Assembly (NCBI GenBank): GCA_012729455.1
Contig: JAAYDC010000016.1
Span: 1-64,000 of the forward strand
Reading direction: 5' to 3'
Length of the DNA: 64,000 nucleotides
From: Chloroflexota bacterium
Lineage (GTDB): Bacteria > Chloroflexota > Anaerolineae > UBA1429
Positions 8,077 to 16,839 of the stretch are shown here, in pieces; position 1 is the stretch's first letter, and each line of letters starts with the position of its first letter. The translations under genes were made by a program, and so were the position numbers. The notes under the pieces were generated by a model. It saw nothing but the letters and a program-made list of their open reading frames with translations, was not told the origin of the DNA and did not search any database.

Positions 8077-8104
8077 AGCATAGCGAAAGGGCTGGCAGCG
8101 TCAA
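8077..8104 (-). promoter_or_regulatory. Promoter of the aromatic leader/aroH-aroQ unit
   Basis: Minus-strand TTGACG (8104-8099), 16-nt spacer, TATGCT (8082-8077). The predicted start near 8070 leaves about 11 nt before the leader-peptide ATG at 8059. The -35 box begins 10 bp past the hpt stop. Confidence 0.65.
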
Positions 8105-8113
8105 ATTAGAGCA

Positions 8114-8659
8114 TCAGCTATAGACCTCGGGTTTGAGGACGCCGATATAGGGCAAGTTGCGGTAAGCCTCGGCGTAATCCAACCCGTAGCCGATCACAAA
8201 GTCGTTGGGGATCTCAAAGCCGACGTAATCTGCCTGCAAAAACACCTCGCGGCGCGACGGTTTGCTCAGCAACGTGCAGACCCGCACACTGGCCGGCTGG
8301 CGCGTGCGCAGGTTCTCCATGATGTAGGCGATGGTATTGCCGGTATCGATGATATCCTCGACCAGCAGCACGTTGCGGCCGCTGATGTCGCGGTCGAGGT
8401 CTTTGAGAATGCGCACCACCCCGCTCGAGACCGATCCGTTGCCATAGCTGGAGATAGCCATGAAATCGACCGCGTGGTTGATGCTGAGGGCGCGGCTGAG
8501 GTCGGCCAAAAAGATATAACCGCCCTTTAGCACGCACACCAGCAGGGGATTCAGGCCTTTGTAATCCGCAGAGATCTGTTCGGCCAGCTCTGCCACGCGT
8601 GTCTGCAACGCTTCCTGGCTGATCAACACCCTGTCGATCCCTTGTAACAGCGTCTTCAT
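8114..8659 (-). CDS. hpt: Hypoxanthine phosphoribosyltransferase
   Basis: Salvages hypoxanthine and guanine to IMP/GMP with PRPP in the cytoplasm. The 181-residue protein has the usual length. The PRPP-binding signature is VLLVEDIIDTGNT (about residues 99-111), and the pyrophosphate loop is in VCVLKGGYIF (about residues 43-52). The flexible loop SSYGNGSVSSG and the C-terminal base-binding DYVGFEIPNDFVIGYGLDY are also present. It has its own promoter (8691-8718), and GGAGGC lies upstream of the ATG. In many bacteria hpt sits next to tilS; here tilS is only one gene away. Confidence 0.95.
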   Translation of the reverse strand: MKTLLQGIDRVLISQEALQTRVAELAEQISADYKGLNPLLVCVLKGGYIFLADLSRALSINHAVDFMAISSYGNGSVSSGVVRILKDLDRDISGRNVLLVEDIIDTGNTIAYIMENLRTRQPASVRVCTLLSKPSRREVFLQADYVGFEIPNDFVIGYGLDYAEAYRNLPYIGVLKPEVYS

Positions 8660-8690
8660 AACCAGCCTCCGCGTTGCGTGGATACACGCT

Positions 8691-8718
8691 ATTGTAGCGG
8701 GTTTAGTTGGAGATGCAA
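8691..8718 (-). promoter_or_regulatory. Promoter of hpt
   Basis: Minus-strand TTGCAT (8718-8713), 16-nt spacer, TACAAT (8696-8691), about 32 nt before the hpt ATG. Confidence 0.6.
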
Positions 8719-8723
8719 CACCA

Positions 8724-9911
8724 CTATTCGATCCTCAGGAGCAGCCCCTTCAGGTAAGCCGCCTCTGGAAAGGTCAGTAAGACGGGATGATCCTGCGACT
8801 GCGAAAGCTGGGCGAGGATGCGCGCTTGACGGCCGGCATCCAGGCTGGCGCCAAAGGCCACCTTTTGGTAGAGCTCGCGGCTCACCAGCCCCGAACACGA
8901 AAAGCCCGCCAGCAGCCCGTCGGGGCGCACCAGCTGCATGCCCAGGAGGAGGATATCCTTGTAACCGCGCAGACCCTGTTCGAGCTGATTGCGCGAAAAC
9001 ACAAACTTGGGCGGATCCAGAATCACCATGTCGAACTGTTCACCGCGAGCGCGCAGCTCACGCAACAGTGTAAAGGCATCTCCTTCTAGCGATGTGACGC
9101 TCGCATCTGGCGCGTTGAGGGCGATGTTGCGCTCGGCACGTGCAAGTGCGTCGGCTGAACTATCCAGGTTGACCACCTCGCGTGCTCCAGCAGCGGCGGC
9201 ATACACGCCAAAGCCTCCGGTATATGCAAAGGCATTCAGAACCCGCGCGTCGGCGCAGTAGGGAACCAGCAGACGGCGGTTTTCGCGCTGGTCGAGGTAA
9301 AAGCCGGTCTTGTGCCCATGCAGGGTATCGACCTCAAAGGTGAGGCCGTGCTCCAACACCCTTACCGGATTGGGCGGCTGGCTGCCCACCAGTAGGCCGT
9401 TCATCTGGCGCAAGCCTTCCTGCGAGCGCACATCCGCGTCGCTGCGCTCGTACACGCCGCGGCATCCGGTAAGAGCCAGCAACCACTCGGCCAGCTGCTG
9501 CTTGATACGGTCAATACCGGCCGTCAGGGCTTGAAGGATCAGCCAGTTATCGTAACGGTCGACGATCAGGCCGGGCAACGCGTCGGATTCGGCATACACC
9601 AGTCGCAGCGCGGTGGTCTGCCCGGGATGATACAGCCCTGCACGGCGCTGGATAGCCGCCTGCAGGCGGCTTTGCCAAAAGGCATCATCGATCGCCTCGG
9701 AGGGCTCCCACGTGAGCAGCCTCAGGGCGATCTGCGAATGTCGATTATAATAGCCGCGCGCCAACCAGGTGCTGTCATCGGCGTGCACCTCCACCAGGCT
9801 GCCGGGCGGCACCTGCGGGGCTCTGGCGATCGCCCCGCTGAACACCCAGGGATGGCGGTTGTGCAGGGCTCTTTCCTTGCCTCTGAGCAGGATCACCCGT
9901 TCACTCATCAT
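8724..9911 (-). CDS. Class I SAM-dependent rRNA methyltransferase, RlmI-like
   Basis: A 395-residue protein with an N-terminal PUA RNA-binding domain (HPWVFSGAI, then VEVHADD, about residues 20-75), an RlmI-like middle domain, and a C-terminal Rossmann methyltransferase. The latter has AFAYTGGFGVYAAAAGA as SAM motif I (about residue 230) and VILDPPKF as the catalytic DPPxF-type motif IV. E. coli RlmI makes m5C1962 in 23S rRNA; other members have related specificities, so the exact site is open. The start overlaps the tilS stop by 4 bp (ATGA), so both are translated from one message. Confidence 0.9.
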   Translation of the reverse strand: MMSERVILLRGKERALHNRHPWVFSGAIARAPQVPPGSLVEVHADDSTWLARGYYNRHSQIALRLLTWEPSEAIDDAFWQSRLQAAIQRRAGLYHPGQTTALRLVYAESDALPGLIVDRYDNWLILQALTAGIDRIKQQLAEWLLALTGCRGVYERSDADVRSQEGLRQMNGLLVGSQPPNPVRVLEHGLTFEVDTLHGHKTGFYLDQRENRRLLVPYCADARVLNAFAYTGGFGVYAAAAGAREVVNLDSSADALARAERNIALNAPDASVTSLEGDAFTLLRELRARGEQFDMVILDPPKFVFSRNQLEQGLRGYKDILLLGMQLVRPDGLLAGFSCSGLVSRELYQKVAFGASLDAGRQARILAQLSQSQDHPVLLTFPEAAYLKGLLLRIE

Positions 9912-11368
9912 CCCACCAGCCTATGCAAACGCAGCAGCATCGCCTGGCGCGTGCGGGGCTTGATCGCATAACGCTCGTCCTGGCGCAAGCCCACGACCCA
10001 CACCAGCTCAGCTCCGCAGCGCACCACCGGTACAAAGGGCCGCTGGTCTGCCGGTACCTTGCAGTTGATCATCATGTCGTGCAGCTTGACGCTGCGTCCG
10101 CCCATCCCGAGAGGCTGCATACGATCGCCCTCCGCGCGCGTGCCAACCGTCAGCTCATAACCGAGGCGTTCGGCATCCAGCACGATGGTGAACGGATCCG
10201 CAGTAGCCAGCTGCAGCCCAGTCTGCGGCTCGGTCAGCTCGGCCGAAAAGCGCCAACCATCAGCCTGATTGATGAGCTCACCGGGCAGTGCCAGAGTCAA
10301 TGGCAGTTGGTGCGTCATGGCAGGCCAGGCGGGCGTGCAGGCCGCACGATTACTGTGCTCAAGCACGATCTCGGTATAGCCCAGTTGCACGAAAAGGCCG
10401 CCGGGCAGGTCGGCGAGGCTGCCCGTTACGCCCTTGTTCAACATGTTCAACGCGGATTCAATCGAATTGAACGATATGTCACGCAAATTTCTCGATAATT
10501 GTGTAATCGCGCAGCGTAACAGGGCACGCTGCAGCGCGCGGGATTGAGCCAGGAAGTGCGCGCGCGCAAACACGACCTGCTCAGTGGCGTCCTCGATAAT
10601 AACAGCATCCCAGGCTGCCTGTACGACCTCTTCCAACAAGGCGGCATCGCCCTGCAGCACCTCGGCGGTGCGCACCAGGCGAGCCCGTAGCTGCGGGTTG
10701 TAGTGCTCGAGGGTTGGAATCAGTTCGTGGCGCAGACGGTTGCGCAGCAGATTCAGGTCGGACGAGGTCTCATCGATGCGCGGCTCCAAGCCATGCGCAC
10801 AGCAATAAGCCTCGATCTCCTGGCGAGTAGTCTGCAAAAGCAGCCGCACCAGGCAAAGCTGGGGAGCCCCCGGCACGGGCTCGACCACGCGCATGCCGCG
10901 CAGGCCATCCAATCCGGCACCGCGCAGCAGGTGCATCAACACCGTCTCAGCCTGGTCATCGGCGTGGTGCCCGACGCAGATGGTGCCGGCACCACAAGCC
11001 GCTGCCGTCTGCGCCAGAAAGCGATAGCGCTCCTGACGGGCAGCCTCTTCCAGCGAGCGGCGCGTACACCTGGCAATGGCGGGCACATCGGCCTCGCCAA
11101 GGGTACAGGGAATATCCCACTGTTGGCACAACTCTGCGACAAATGCTGCGTCAGCTGCGGCGCTCTGCCCACGGATGAGATGGTTGAGGTGCGCAACCGC
11201 AAGCACCAGGCCGCGCGGCGGGGCAAGCTCTCGGAGCACATGCAGCAAGCAGAGCGAATCGGCACCTCCCGAGACGCCCACCAGCAGACGTTCGCCAGGG
11301 ACAAAGAGGCCCAGTGCATCGACCAGTTGGGCAACTTGCTGAGGCAGGCGTTTGGCAGTGCTCATCAT
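9908..11368 (-). CDS. tilS: tRNA(Ile)-lysidine synthase
   Basis: Converts C34 of the tRNA-Ile CAU anticodon to lysidine so that it reads AUA. The 486 residues include the N-type ATP pyrophosphatase loop GVSGGADSLCLLH (about residues 28-40) and CVGHHADDQAETVLMHLLRGAG with the family HHxDDQxET motif. A central TilS substrate-binding domain follows, then the C-terminal TilS_C domain (SVKLHDMMINCKVP). Two adjacent ATGs open the gene. A promoter-like TTGGCG (11403-11398)-N17-TACAAT (11380-11375) ends only 6 nt before the first ATG, so the transcript may have almost no leader. Confidence 0.95.
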   Translation of the reverse strand: MMSTAKRLPQQVAQLVDALGLFVPGERLLVGVSGGADSLCLLHVLRELAPPRGLVLAVAHLNHLIRGQSAAADAAFVAELCQQWDIPCTLGEADVPAIARCTRRSLEEAARQERYRFLAQTAAACGAGTICVGHHADDQAETVLMHLLRGAGLDGLRGMRVVEPVPGAPQLCLVRLLLQTTRQEIEAYCCAHGLEPRIDETSSDLNLLRNRLRHELIPTLEHYNPQLRARLVRTAEVLQGDAALLEEVVQAAWDAVIIEDATEQVVFARAHFLAQSRALQRALLRCAITQLSRNLRDISFNSIESALNMLNKGVTGSLADLPGGLFVQLGYTEIVLEHSNRAACTPAWPAMTHQLPLTLALPGELINQADGWRFSAELTEPQTGLQLATADPFTIVLDAERLGYELTVGTRAEGDRMQPLGMGGRSVKLHDMMINCKVPADQRPFVPVVRCGAELVWVVGLRQDERYAIKPRTRQAMLLRLHRLVG

Positions 11369-11410
11369 TGCCCCATTGTACGGCTGCCGCGCAGCAACGC
11401 CAAGGTGCGG

Positions 11411-12700
11411 TTAACGCCTGGCAAGCGGCATGTAAACGTGCTGCAACGGATCGCCCAGAATGAGATGGATCGGAATGCTGCGCGTATAGGGCACATACTC
11501 GCCATCCGCGGTCGAGAGCAAGAGCTCGCTCTGGTGCCAGCCGGGCTCGAGTGCGCTGGCATCCACCGTAAACTCCACGGTAGCAGGCGTGCTGCCGCTG
11601 GTCAGCGATGGCGTGATCCATTCCGCTTGCTCGGTGAGCTGCCAGGCCGGGTTACAGCGCCGGCTGGCGAGGGTAATGGTAAAGCTGGTAACTGGCGCAC
11701 TGGCATCTAGCGCCAGGCTATATACAGAAGGTTCAGCTTGTAGGAGCGCTTTAACCGACGGCGGACCAGCCATTAGCAGGCTAGTGCCATCCCCAGCCGG
11801 AAAGTCGTCAGGACGCGCCAGCTCGTCGACCATAGTCATGCTAGATTCACGATGGTCGGTGCGCGTGACGTACAGATAGTTCAGACCAAAGTCAGACGGT
11901 ACTACTGCCAGATGTACGCTATCGACCCAGTTCGTCGTGCGATACGGGTCAGAAGGTACCCAGCCTCTATCCGGGTAATACACCAGGATCCACCAACGGC
12001 GTGCCCCACCCTCAGGCACCGGCCAGGCCCATCCCAGGGTTGCATCGCTCAACACACCGCCGATAACCGGCTTGGCGGGGATCCCTGCGGCACGTAAAAA
12101 GGCGCATGCCAGGTTCGCATACCCCAAATCCACCGCCGTATTCGTGTCAAAGACGTCCAGCGAATCATTAAGAGTGACGGTGGGTGAGTAAACCAGCCGT
12201 GCCTTGATATAGGTTAGGATCGCATCGACTGCTGCCTGCTACCGGGTAATGCCCGAGGTAAGCGACTGCGCAGCCGCAACGATAGCCGGGTCATCCGAGG
12301 CGATCACGCGCCCTTGCGGTACCAGTGCAGCTGTCGCATCGGGCGGTAAACCCGTCCGTATCAGGGGATAGGGTGCCGTACTCGTCAACCAGGCATGCGT
12401 CACAACCAAAACCGTCACACACGTAGCTGGCTGAGGCGACTGCCGAAACTGTGCATAGTTCGCCCAGCGTACGTCACTACCAAGTGCCACAAGGTGGTTG
12501 GCTTTATCGTTGCAGATGCGATAGGTTGAGCGCATCTCGCCGGAATAGACCGGGTCGCAGGCAAGCGGTGGAGAGGATGGCTTGAGCATCTCTGCACCGC
12601 GCACTGAGCCCGAGGCGGTGACGCACAGCACCATCCCCATAGTCAGTCCCAGCAAGACCGCCAAAATGCCGATGCGTCGCATTACACGCTCCGAGAGCAC
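11411..12700 (-). pseudogene. Secreted transglutaminase-like protein, interrupted by an amber codon
   Basis: One frame of 430 codons runs from ATG 12700 to 11411, broken only by TAG at 12239-12241. The N-terminal part has a Sec signal peptide (MRRIGILAVLLGLTMGMVLC). The second part carries a transglutaminase-like core (LRAAGIPAKPV, then DRGWVPSDPY), an Ig-like C-terminal region, and a VYMPLARR tail as in many secreted Chloroflexi proteins. In the core the catalytic Cys position holds Asp (AVDLGYANL where VCxDYANL is usual) and the His position lacks His. Even without the stop the protein would not be a standard protease or transglutaminase. The first part could still be secreted as a 153-residue fragment. 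Confidence 0.8.
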
Positions 12701-12733
12701 TCTACCCGCCCTGGGCAGACGGGCTTCCTGGCA

Positions 12734-14470
12734 TCAGGATAGGCCCCGGATCCTTCCGTCTTCGTCGAGGTCGATATCCATAAACACCGGCCGGCTGGGC
12801 AGGCTTGGCATGGTACGCATATCGCCACACAGAGGGTACAAAAAGCCGGCGCCGACGCTGGCACGGATATCGCGGATCGGCAAGCACCAACCCTTGGGCA
12901 CACCCTTGAGCTTGCTGTCATGGCTAAGCGAGAGATGGGTCTTGGCCATGCAGATCGGCAGTTTGTCATAACCCAGCTCGGTATACATCTCCACCTTCTT
13001 CTCGGCCTCGGGCAGGTAATCCACCCCGTCAGCGCCATAAATGCGCGTGGCGATAGTCTCTATCTTGTCTTTGATGGGCATATCGAGCGGGTATAGCAGC
13101 GAGATCTGGCTCGGTTTTTCGCAGGCCTTGAGCACCGCCTCAGCCAGAGCCACCGCACCGGCGCCGCCCTTGGCCCAGTTCTCAGCCGGCACGGCATCTT
13201 CGGCGCCAGCTTCCACCGCCATACGGCGGATGAGCTCAATCTCGGCATCGGTATCGGGCGTAAAGCGGTTGATCGCCACCACCACCGGCGCGCCGAACTG
13301 GCGGGCGATGTTGATATGGGCGATCAGATTGGCGCAACCCTTTTCGAGGTATTCAAGATTCTCCTCGACCAGCTCCTTGGGCAGCGGCTTGCCAGCCACG
13401 ACTCGCCCCAGGCCGCCGTGCATCTTGAGTGCGCGCACGGTTGCCACCAGCACCACACAGGAGGGCATGATCCCACTGGTGCGGCACTTGATATTGAAAA
13501 ACTTTTCCATGCCGATATCGGCGCCAAAACCTGATTCGGTGACGACATAATCAGCCAGTTTTGTAGCAATCATATCGGCGATGCACGACGAGTTGCCATG
13601 CGCGATGTTGGCAAACGGCCCGGCATGCACAAAAGCCGGAGTACCCTCCAGCGACTGCATCAGATTGGGCATCAGGGCATCTTTCATCAGCGCCGCCATC
13701 GCCCCCGCCACGCCTAGGTCCTCAGCCGTGACTGGCACGCCTTTGCGGTCGTTGCCGACCACCATGCGTCCCAGGCGCTCACGCATATCGCTCAGGCTGG
13801 TCGCCAGCGCCAGAATCGCCATGACTTCGCTGGCTACGGTGATATCAAAACCGGTCTGGCGTGGCAAGCCGTTTGCTAGCCCGCCTAGGCCGATCATGAT
13901 CTGACGCGCTGCGGCATCTTCGACATCGACGACTCGGTTGAGCAGGATCGAAAATGGATCGATATTCAAGCGCCTGAGGCCCGCCCTTTCAAGAGCGCGG
14001 TCACTCATCTTGAACTCGTGCGCCATGCGGGCGTCGACAGCCGCCGCCAGCAGGTTGTGCGCCACCCCCACGGCATGAATATCGCCCGTCAGATGCAGGT
14101 TAAAATCCTCCATCGGCACGATTTGCGAGTAGCCGCCACCAGCTGCTCCGCCCTTGATGCCAAAAGTCGGCCCCATGGAGGGCTGGCGGATGCAGGTAAA
14201 GACCTTTTTGTTGAGATGCGCTCCGAGTGCCTGCGAGAGCCCTACGGTGGTGGTGGTCTTGCCCTCGCCCAGCGGGGTGGGGGTAATGGCCGTCACATCG
14301 ATGAGCTTGGCAGTCGGTCGGTCTTGAAGGCGATCCAGTACATCCAGGTGGACCTTGGCCTTGTACCAGCCGTACGGCTCGAGGTCATCCTTGGTCAGAC
14401 CGAGCTGAGCGGCAATGTCGAGGATCGGGATCAGTTTAGCAGCCTGGGCAATCTCTATATCACTTGGCAC
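12734..14470 (-). CDS. fhs: Formate-tetrahydrofolate ligase
   Basis: ATP-dependent formylation of THF, the entry of formate into the Wood-Ljungdahl methyl branch. The 578-residue protein is close to the bacterial length (about 555-590). The ATP-binding loop is [14 protein letters not shown] (about residues 66-79). The family blocks [20 protein letters not shown] and [15 protein letters not shown] are intact, as is the C-terminal [20 protein letters not shown]. It is the last clear gene of the long minus-strand operon, 21 bp after folD. A secreted pseudogene follows 33 bp later. Confidence in function is very high. Confidence 0.98.
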   Translation of the reverse strand: MPSDIEIAQAAKLIPILDIAAQLGLTKDDLEPYGWYKAKVHLDVLDRLQDRPTAKLIDVTAITPTPLGEGKTTTTVGLSQALGAHLNKKVFTCIRQPSMGPTFGIKGGAAGGGYSQIVPMEDFNLHLTGDIHAVGVAHNLLAAAVDARMAHEFKMSDRALERAGLRRLNIDPFSILLNRVVDVEDAAARQIMIGLGGLANGLPRQTGFDITVASEVMAILALATSLSDMRERLGRMVVGNDRKGVPVTAEDLGVAGAMAALMKDALMPNLMQSLEGTPAFVHAGPFANIAHGNSSCIADMIATKLADYVVTESGFGADIGMEKFFNIKCRTSGIMPSCVVLVATVRALKMHGGLGRVVAGKPLPKELVEENLEYLEKGCANLIAHINIARQFGAPVVVAINRFTPDTDAEIELIRRMAVEAGAEDAVPAENWAKGGAGAVALAEAVLKACEKPSQISLLYPLDMPIKDKIETIATRIYGADGVDYLPEAEKKVEMYTELGYDKLPICMAKTHLSLSHDSKLKGVPKGWCLPIRDIRASVGAGFLYPLCGDMRTMPSLPSRPVFMDIDLDEDGRIRGLS

Positions 14471-14491
14471 ATTTCCTCCAACAGATGCAGT

Positions 14492-15343
14492 TTATAACAA
14501 GCGTTCAGCCGCCATAAGGGTATTCAACATCAGCATAACGTTGGTCATCGGGCCGGTTCCGCCGGGCACGGGCGTCAGATAGCCCGCCACCTGCGCGACA
14601 CCTTCACTCTCGACATCCCCCAGCATGCGGTCGCCGACCATGTTGACGCCAAAATCGATCACCACCGCCCCTGGTTTGACCATGTCAGCCGTGATCATGC
14701 CGGCCTTGCCGATTGCCGCCACCAGTACATCCGCCTGGCGGGTGAGCTCGCTCAACTCGGCAGTATGCGAGTGGCAGATGGTGACGGTGGCATTCTGGTG
14801 CAGCAACAGGAGCGCCATAGGGCGGCCTACCACGTTGCTGCGCCCCACCAGCACGGCACGTTTACCGCGCAATGGGATCTGATAGCGCCGGAGGAGCTCC
14901 ATGCCACCGGCGGGAGTAGCCGGCGCGAAATAATCGCCCAAGCCCTGCATCAGGCGTCCGGTGTTCAACGAGGTGATGCCGTCGACATCTTTGGCGGGGT
15001 CAAGCAGGTCGGCCACCAGGCTCTGCGGCAGATGTTTTGGCAGCGGCATCTGCACGATCACACCATCCACACCGACGTCGGCGTTGAGCTGCCGGATCAG
15101 GCCTGTTAGTTCATCTGCCGTGCACGCTTCTGGCAGGCTGTGCAGGCCAAAGCCCATGCCGGCTCCTACAAAGCTCTTTTCGATCTGGCGCACATAGGCC
15201 ACCGACGAGGGATCGGCCGCGACCTGCACGACGGCAATGGTGGCCTGGCGACCAGCTTGCGCGCTGAATGCAGCAGCGCGCTCTGCGATTTCTCTCCGCA
15301 TCGTCCTGGCTATTGTGCGGCCATCCAGAATTTGAGCGCTGAT
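14492..15343 (-). CDS. folD: Methylenetetrahydrofolate dehydrogenase FolD with the cyclohydrolase lysine replaced
   Basis: NAD(P)-dependent interconversion of methenyl- and methylene-THF. The fold and other residues are intact: DGVIVQMPLP, the PAKDVDG Asp, GRSNVVGRP nucleotide loop, and a PVPGGTGPMT tail. The Lys of the usual Y-V-R-x-K motif, needed for cyclohydrolase activity in characterised bifunctional enzymes, is Ile (YVRQIEKS). The separate cyclohydrolase gene fchA directly upstream explains how this can be tolerated. Start: the family start MSAQILDG is read here as ISAQILDG, with ATC (15343-15341) placed 4-5 nt behind a perfect AAGGAGG. A GTG 30 nt further up (15373, inside fchA) is the alternative and would give 293 residues. 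Confidence 0.9.
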   Translation of the reverse strand: MSAQILDGRTIARTMRREIAERAAAFSAQAGRQATIAVVQVAADPSSVAYVRQIEKSFVGAGMGFGLHSLPEACTADELTGLIRQLNADVGVDGVIVQMPLPKHLPQSLVADLLDPAKDVDGITSLNTGRLMQGLGDYFAPATPAGGMELLRRYQIPLRGKRAVLVGRSNVVGRPMALLLLHQNATVTICHSHTAELSELTRQADVLVAAIGKAGMITADMVKPGAVVIDFGVNMVGDRMLGDVESEGVAQVAGYLTPVPGGTGPMTNVMLMLNTLMAAERLL

Positions 15344-15353
15344 AGGTGCCTCC

Positions 15354-15983
15354 TTAACCCACAAACTGGGCACGCACGTGGTTGACGGTCATTTCCTTGG
15401 TCTCACTGGAGCGCGCCGTGAGGGCAGCGGCGCGTTCCGCGAGTTCGGCGGCCACCTGGGCATCCTTGATACTGGCGATATTGACATCCACGTTGAGCAG
15501 CGCCGCCCGCAGACTAGCCTCCGCCAGCAGGGCGCTCGCGGCGGCATCGCTGATCACCCATTTGTTGCTGATCCGGGCAGATTCCTGCGCCAGCGCGAGC
15601 ACCTCGGCGCAGCACTCGCCAATCTGCAAGGGTACCCGCGCGGCTTCAACCAGAGCAACCTGGATGCTGGTCTGACGCGCTGCTTTTTCCTCAGCGCTCT
15701 TGTGCGGCAGGCGGTAAGCAGCCATCACGTGGGAATAAACCGCCATGTCGGCATCCACCAGGTGCGCCAGATCGCTGCGGAGTGCTTCGGAACGCGTCTT
15801 GATAGCCTCCAGGCGCTCCCAAGCATCGGCGTATTCTTCTTTGGAGAGCGTCAGGTTGCAGACCATCGTCACCAAGGCTGCCGCCAGGCTGCCCCCCAGA
15901 GCTGCGGTGCTGCCGCCGCCCGGCACCGGCTCTGAAGATGCCAGAGCCTCGAGAAAGGTGTTGACTGTGTTTTCGGTATACAT
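15354..15983 (-). CDS. fchA: Methenyltetrahydrofolate cyclohydrolase
   Basis: Converts formyl-THF to methenyl-THF. The 209-residue, mostly helical protein belongs to the formiminotransferase-cyclodeaminase family (FTCD_C), shown by PVPGGGSTAALGGSLAAALV (residues 19-38), the DADMAVYSHVMAAYRLP segment, and ARISNKWVISDAAASA. Acetogens use such an enzyme next to formate-THF ligase. Here it sits between flxA-like and folD genes in the order fchA-folD-fhs, which gives all steps from formate to methylene-THF. Its 3' end overlaps the alternative GTG start of folD. The start ATG at 15983 follows the flxA-like stop by 7 bp. Confidence 0.93.
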   Translation of the reverse strand: MYTENTVNTFLEALASSEPVPGGGSTAALGGSLAAALVTMVCNLTLSKEEYADAWERLEAIKTRSEALRSDLAHLVDADMAVYSHVMAAYRLPHKSAEEKAARQTSIQVALVEAARVPLQIGECCAEVLALAQESARISNKWVISDAAASALLAEASLRAALLNVDVNIASIKDAQVAAELAERAAALTARSSETKEMTVNHVRAQFVG

Positions 15984-15990
15984 CCGGCTC

Positions 15991-16839
15991 CTAGTATTCG
16001 GGCGGCAGGGCGCTCAGCTCTGCCATACTAAAGACCGGCCCATCCAGGCAAACATATTTGTGCCCGATATTGCAGCGCCCGCATTTGCCGATGCCGCACT
16101 TCATGCGGTTTTCGAGCGAGGTATAGATCTGCTGGTTTTCGAACCCCAGGCGCGCGAGCACCGGCATTGTAAAGCGGATCATGATGGGCGGCCCGCAGAC
16201 GATCGCAATGGTCGCGGATGGGCTCGGCGCCGTCTGCTCAAGTACGGCCGGCACCAGCCCCACCTGGCCTTCCCAGCCGACATAGGGCTGATCGATGGTC
16301 TGGATCATCCGCATATCCGAGCGAGACTGCCAGGCATCCAGGTCGCTGCGATACATCAACAACCCCGGCGTGCGCGCGCCATAGATAACGGTAATATCGC
16401 CATAGTCGGCGCGCTGGTCAAGCAGTGAAACGATCAGTGCGCGCAGTGTGGTAAAGGCAAACCCGCCGCCGATGATCAGCACATTTTTAGCGCGCATCAG
16501 CTCAAGCGGGAAGGCATTCCCGAGCGGCCCGCGCAAGCCGATTTGATCGCCCGCCTTTAAGCGATGCAGGGCGGCCGTCACAACGCCAGCCTTTTTGACG
16601 CTAAAGCGCAGCAGCTCAGGTTCAGCCGGCGAACTGGCGATGCCAAAAGGCGCCTCGCCAACGCCCAGCAGCGAAAGCTCGCAGAACTGGCCCGGCTGCC
16701 AGCGGAACGCCTCAGCATCTGCGCTCTCGCGAAAAGCCAGGTCATAGGTCTTGATCGAGCGGTCTTCGACCTCGTCGGTTACCTGACGGATCACCATCGG
16801 ATAGGGCAGGTAAGGATTATGGCAGTTACACGGTGCCAC
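15991..16839 (-). CDS. FlxA-like FAD/NAD(P)-binding oxidoreductase with [2Fe-2S] site
   Basis: A 282-residue flavoprotein of the ferredoxin-NADP reductase fold. The FAD domain has WQPGQFCEL and GIASSP (about residues 50-70), the NAD domain IIGGGFAFTTLRALI, and the C-terminus carries CGIGKCGRC plus a fourth Cys seven residues on (a C-x4-C-x2-C-x7-C cluster as in PyrK). AsrB and FlxA have this layout. In Desulfovibrio-type FlxABCD-HdrABC, FlxA takes electrons from NADH. The start is GTG 16839 with GAGGAGG 6 nt upstream, overlapping the FlxB-like stop; the frame stays open far into the upstream gene but that part has no coding sense. This is the probable NADH entry point of the operon's complex. 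Confidence 0.85.
   Translation of the reverse strand: MAPCNCHNPYLPYPMVIRQVTDEVEDRSIKTYDLAFRESADAEAFRWQPGQFCELSLLGVGEAPFGIASSPAEPELLRFSVKKAGVVTAALHRLKAGDQIGLRGPLGNAFPLELMRAKNVLIIGGGFAFTTLRALIVSLLDQRADYGDITVIYGARTPGLLMYRSDLDAWQSRSDMRMIQTIDQPYVGWEGQVGLVPAVLEQTAPSPSATIAIVCGPPIMIRFTMPVLARLGFENQQIYTSLENRMKCGIGKCGRCNIGHKYVCLDGPVFSMAELSALPPEY

Noticed and set aside
7855-8104. T-box upstream of the aroH remnant
   Set aside because: The TGGAACCGCG element is absent; the layout with an SD and a Tyr-rich peptide fits ribosome-mediated attenuation better.
10703-11710. Long plus-strand open frame opposite tilS (335 codons)
   Set aside because: An antisense shadow of tilS; no recognisable protein features and composition dominated by complementary codons.
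12239-12241. TAG as pyrrolysine readthrough in the transglutaminase-like gene
   Set aside because: Pyrrolysine is confined mostly to methylamine methyltransferases; no pyl genes are in the window, and the protein also lacks catalytic residues, so decay is simpler.
15991-16839. Dihydroorotate dehydrogenase electron-transfer subunit (PyrK)
   Set aside because: The fold and [2Fe-2S] motif are shared, but no pyrD is present and the neighbours are FlxB-, FlxC- and MvhD-like subunits.
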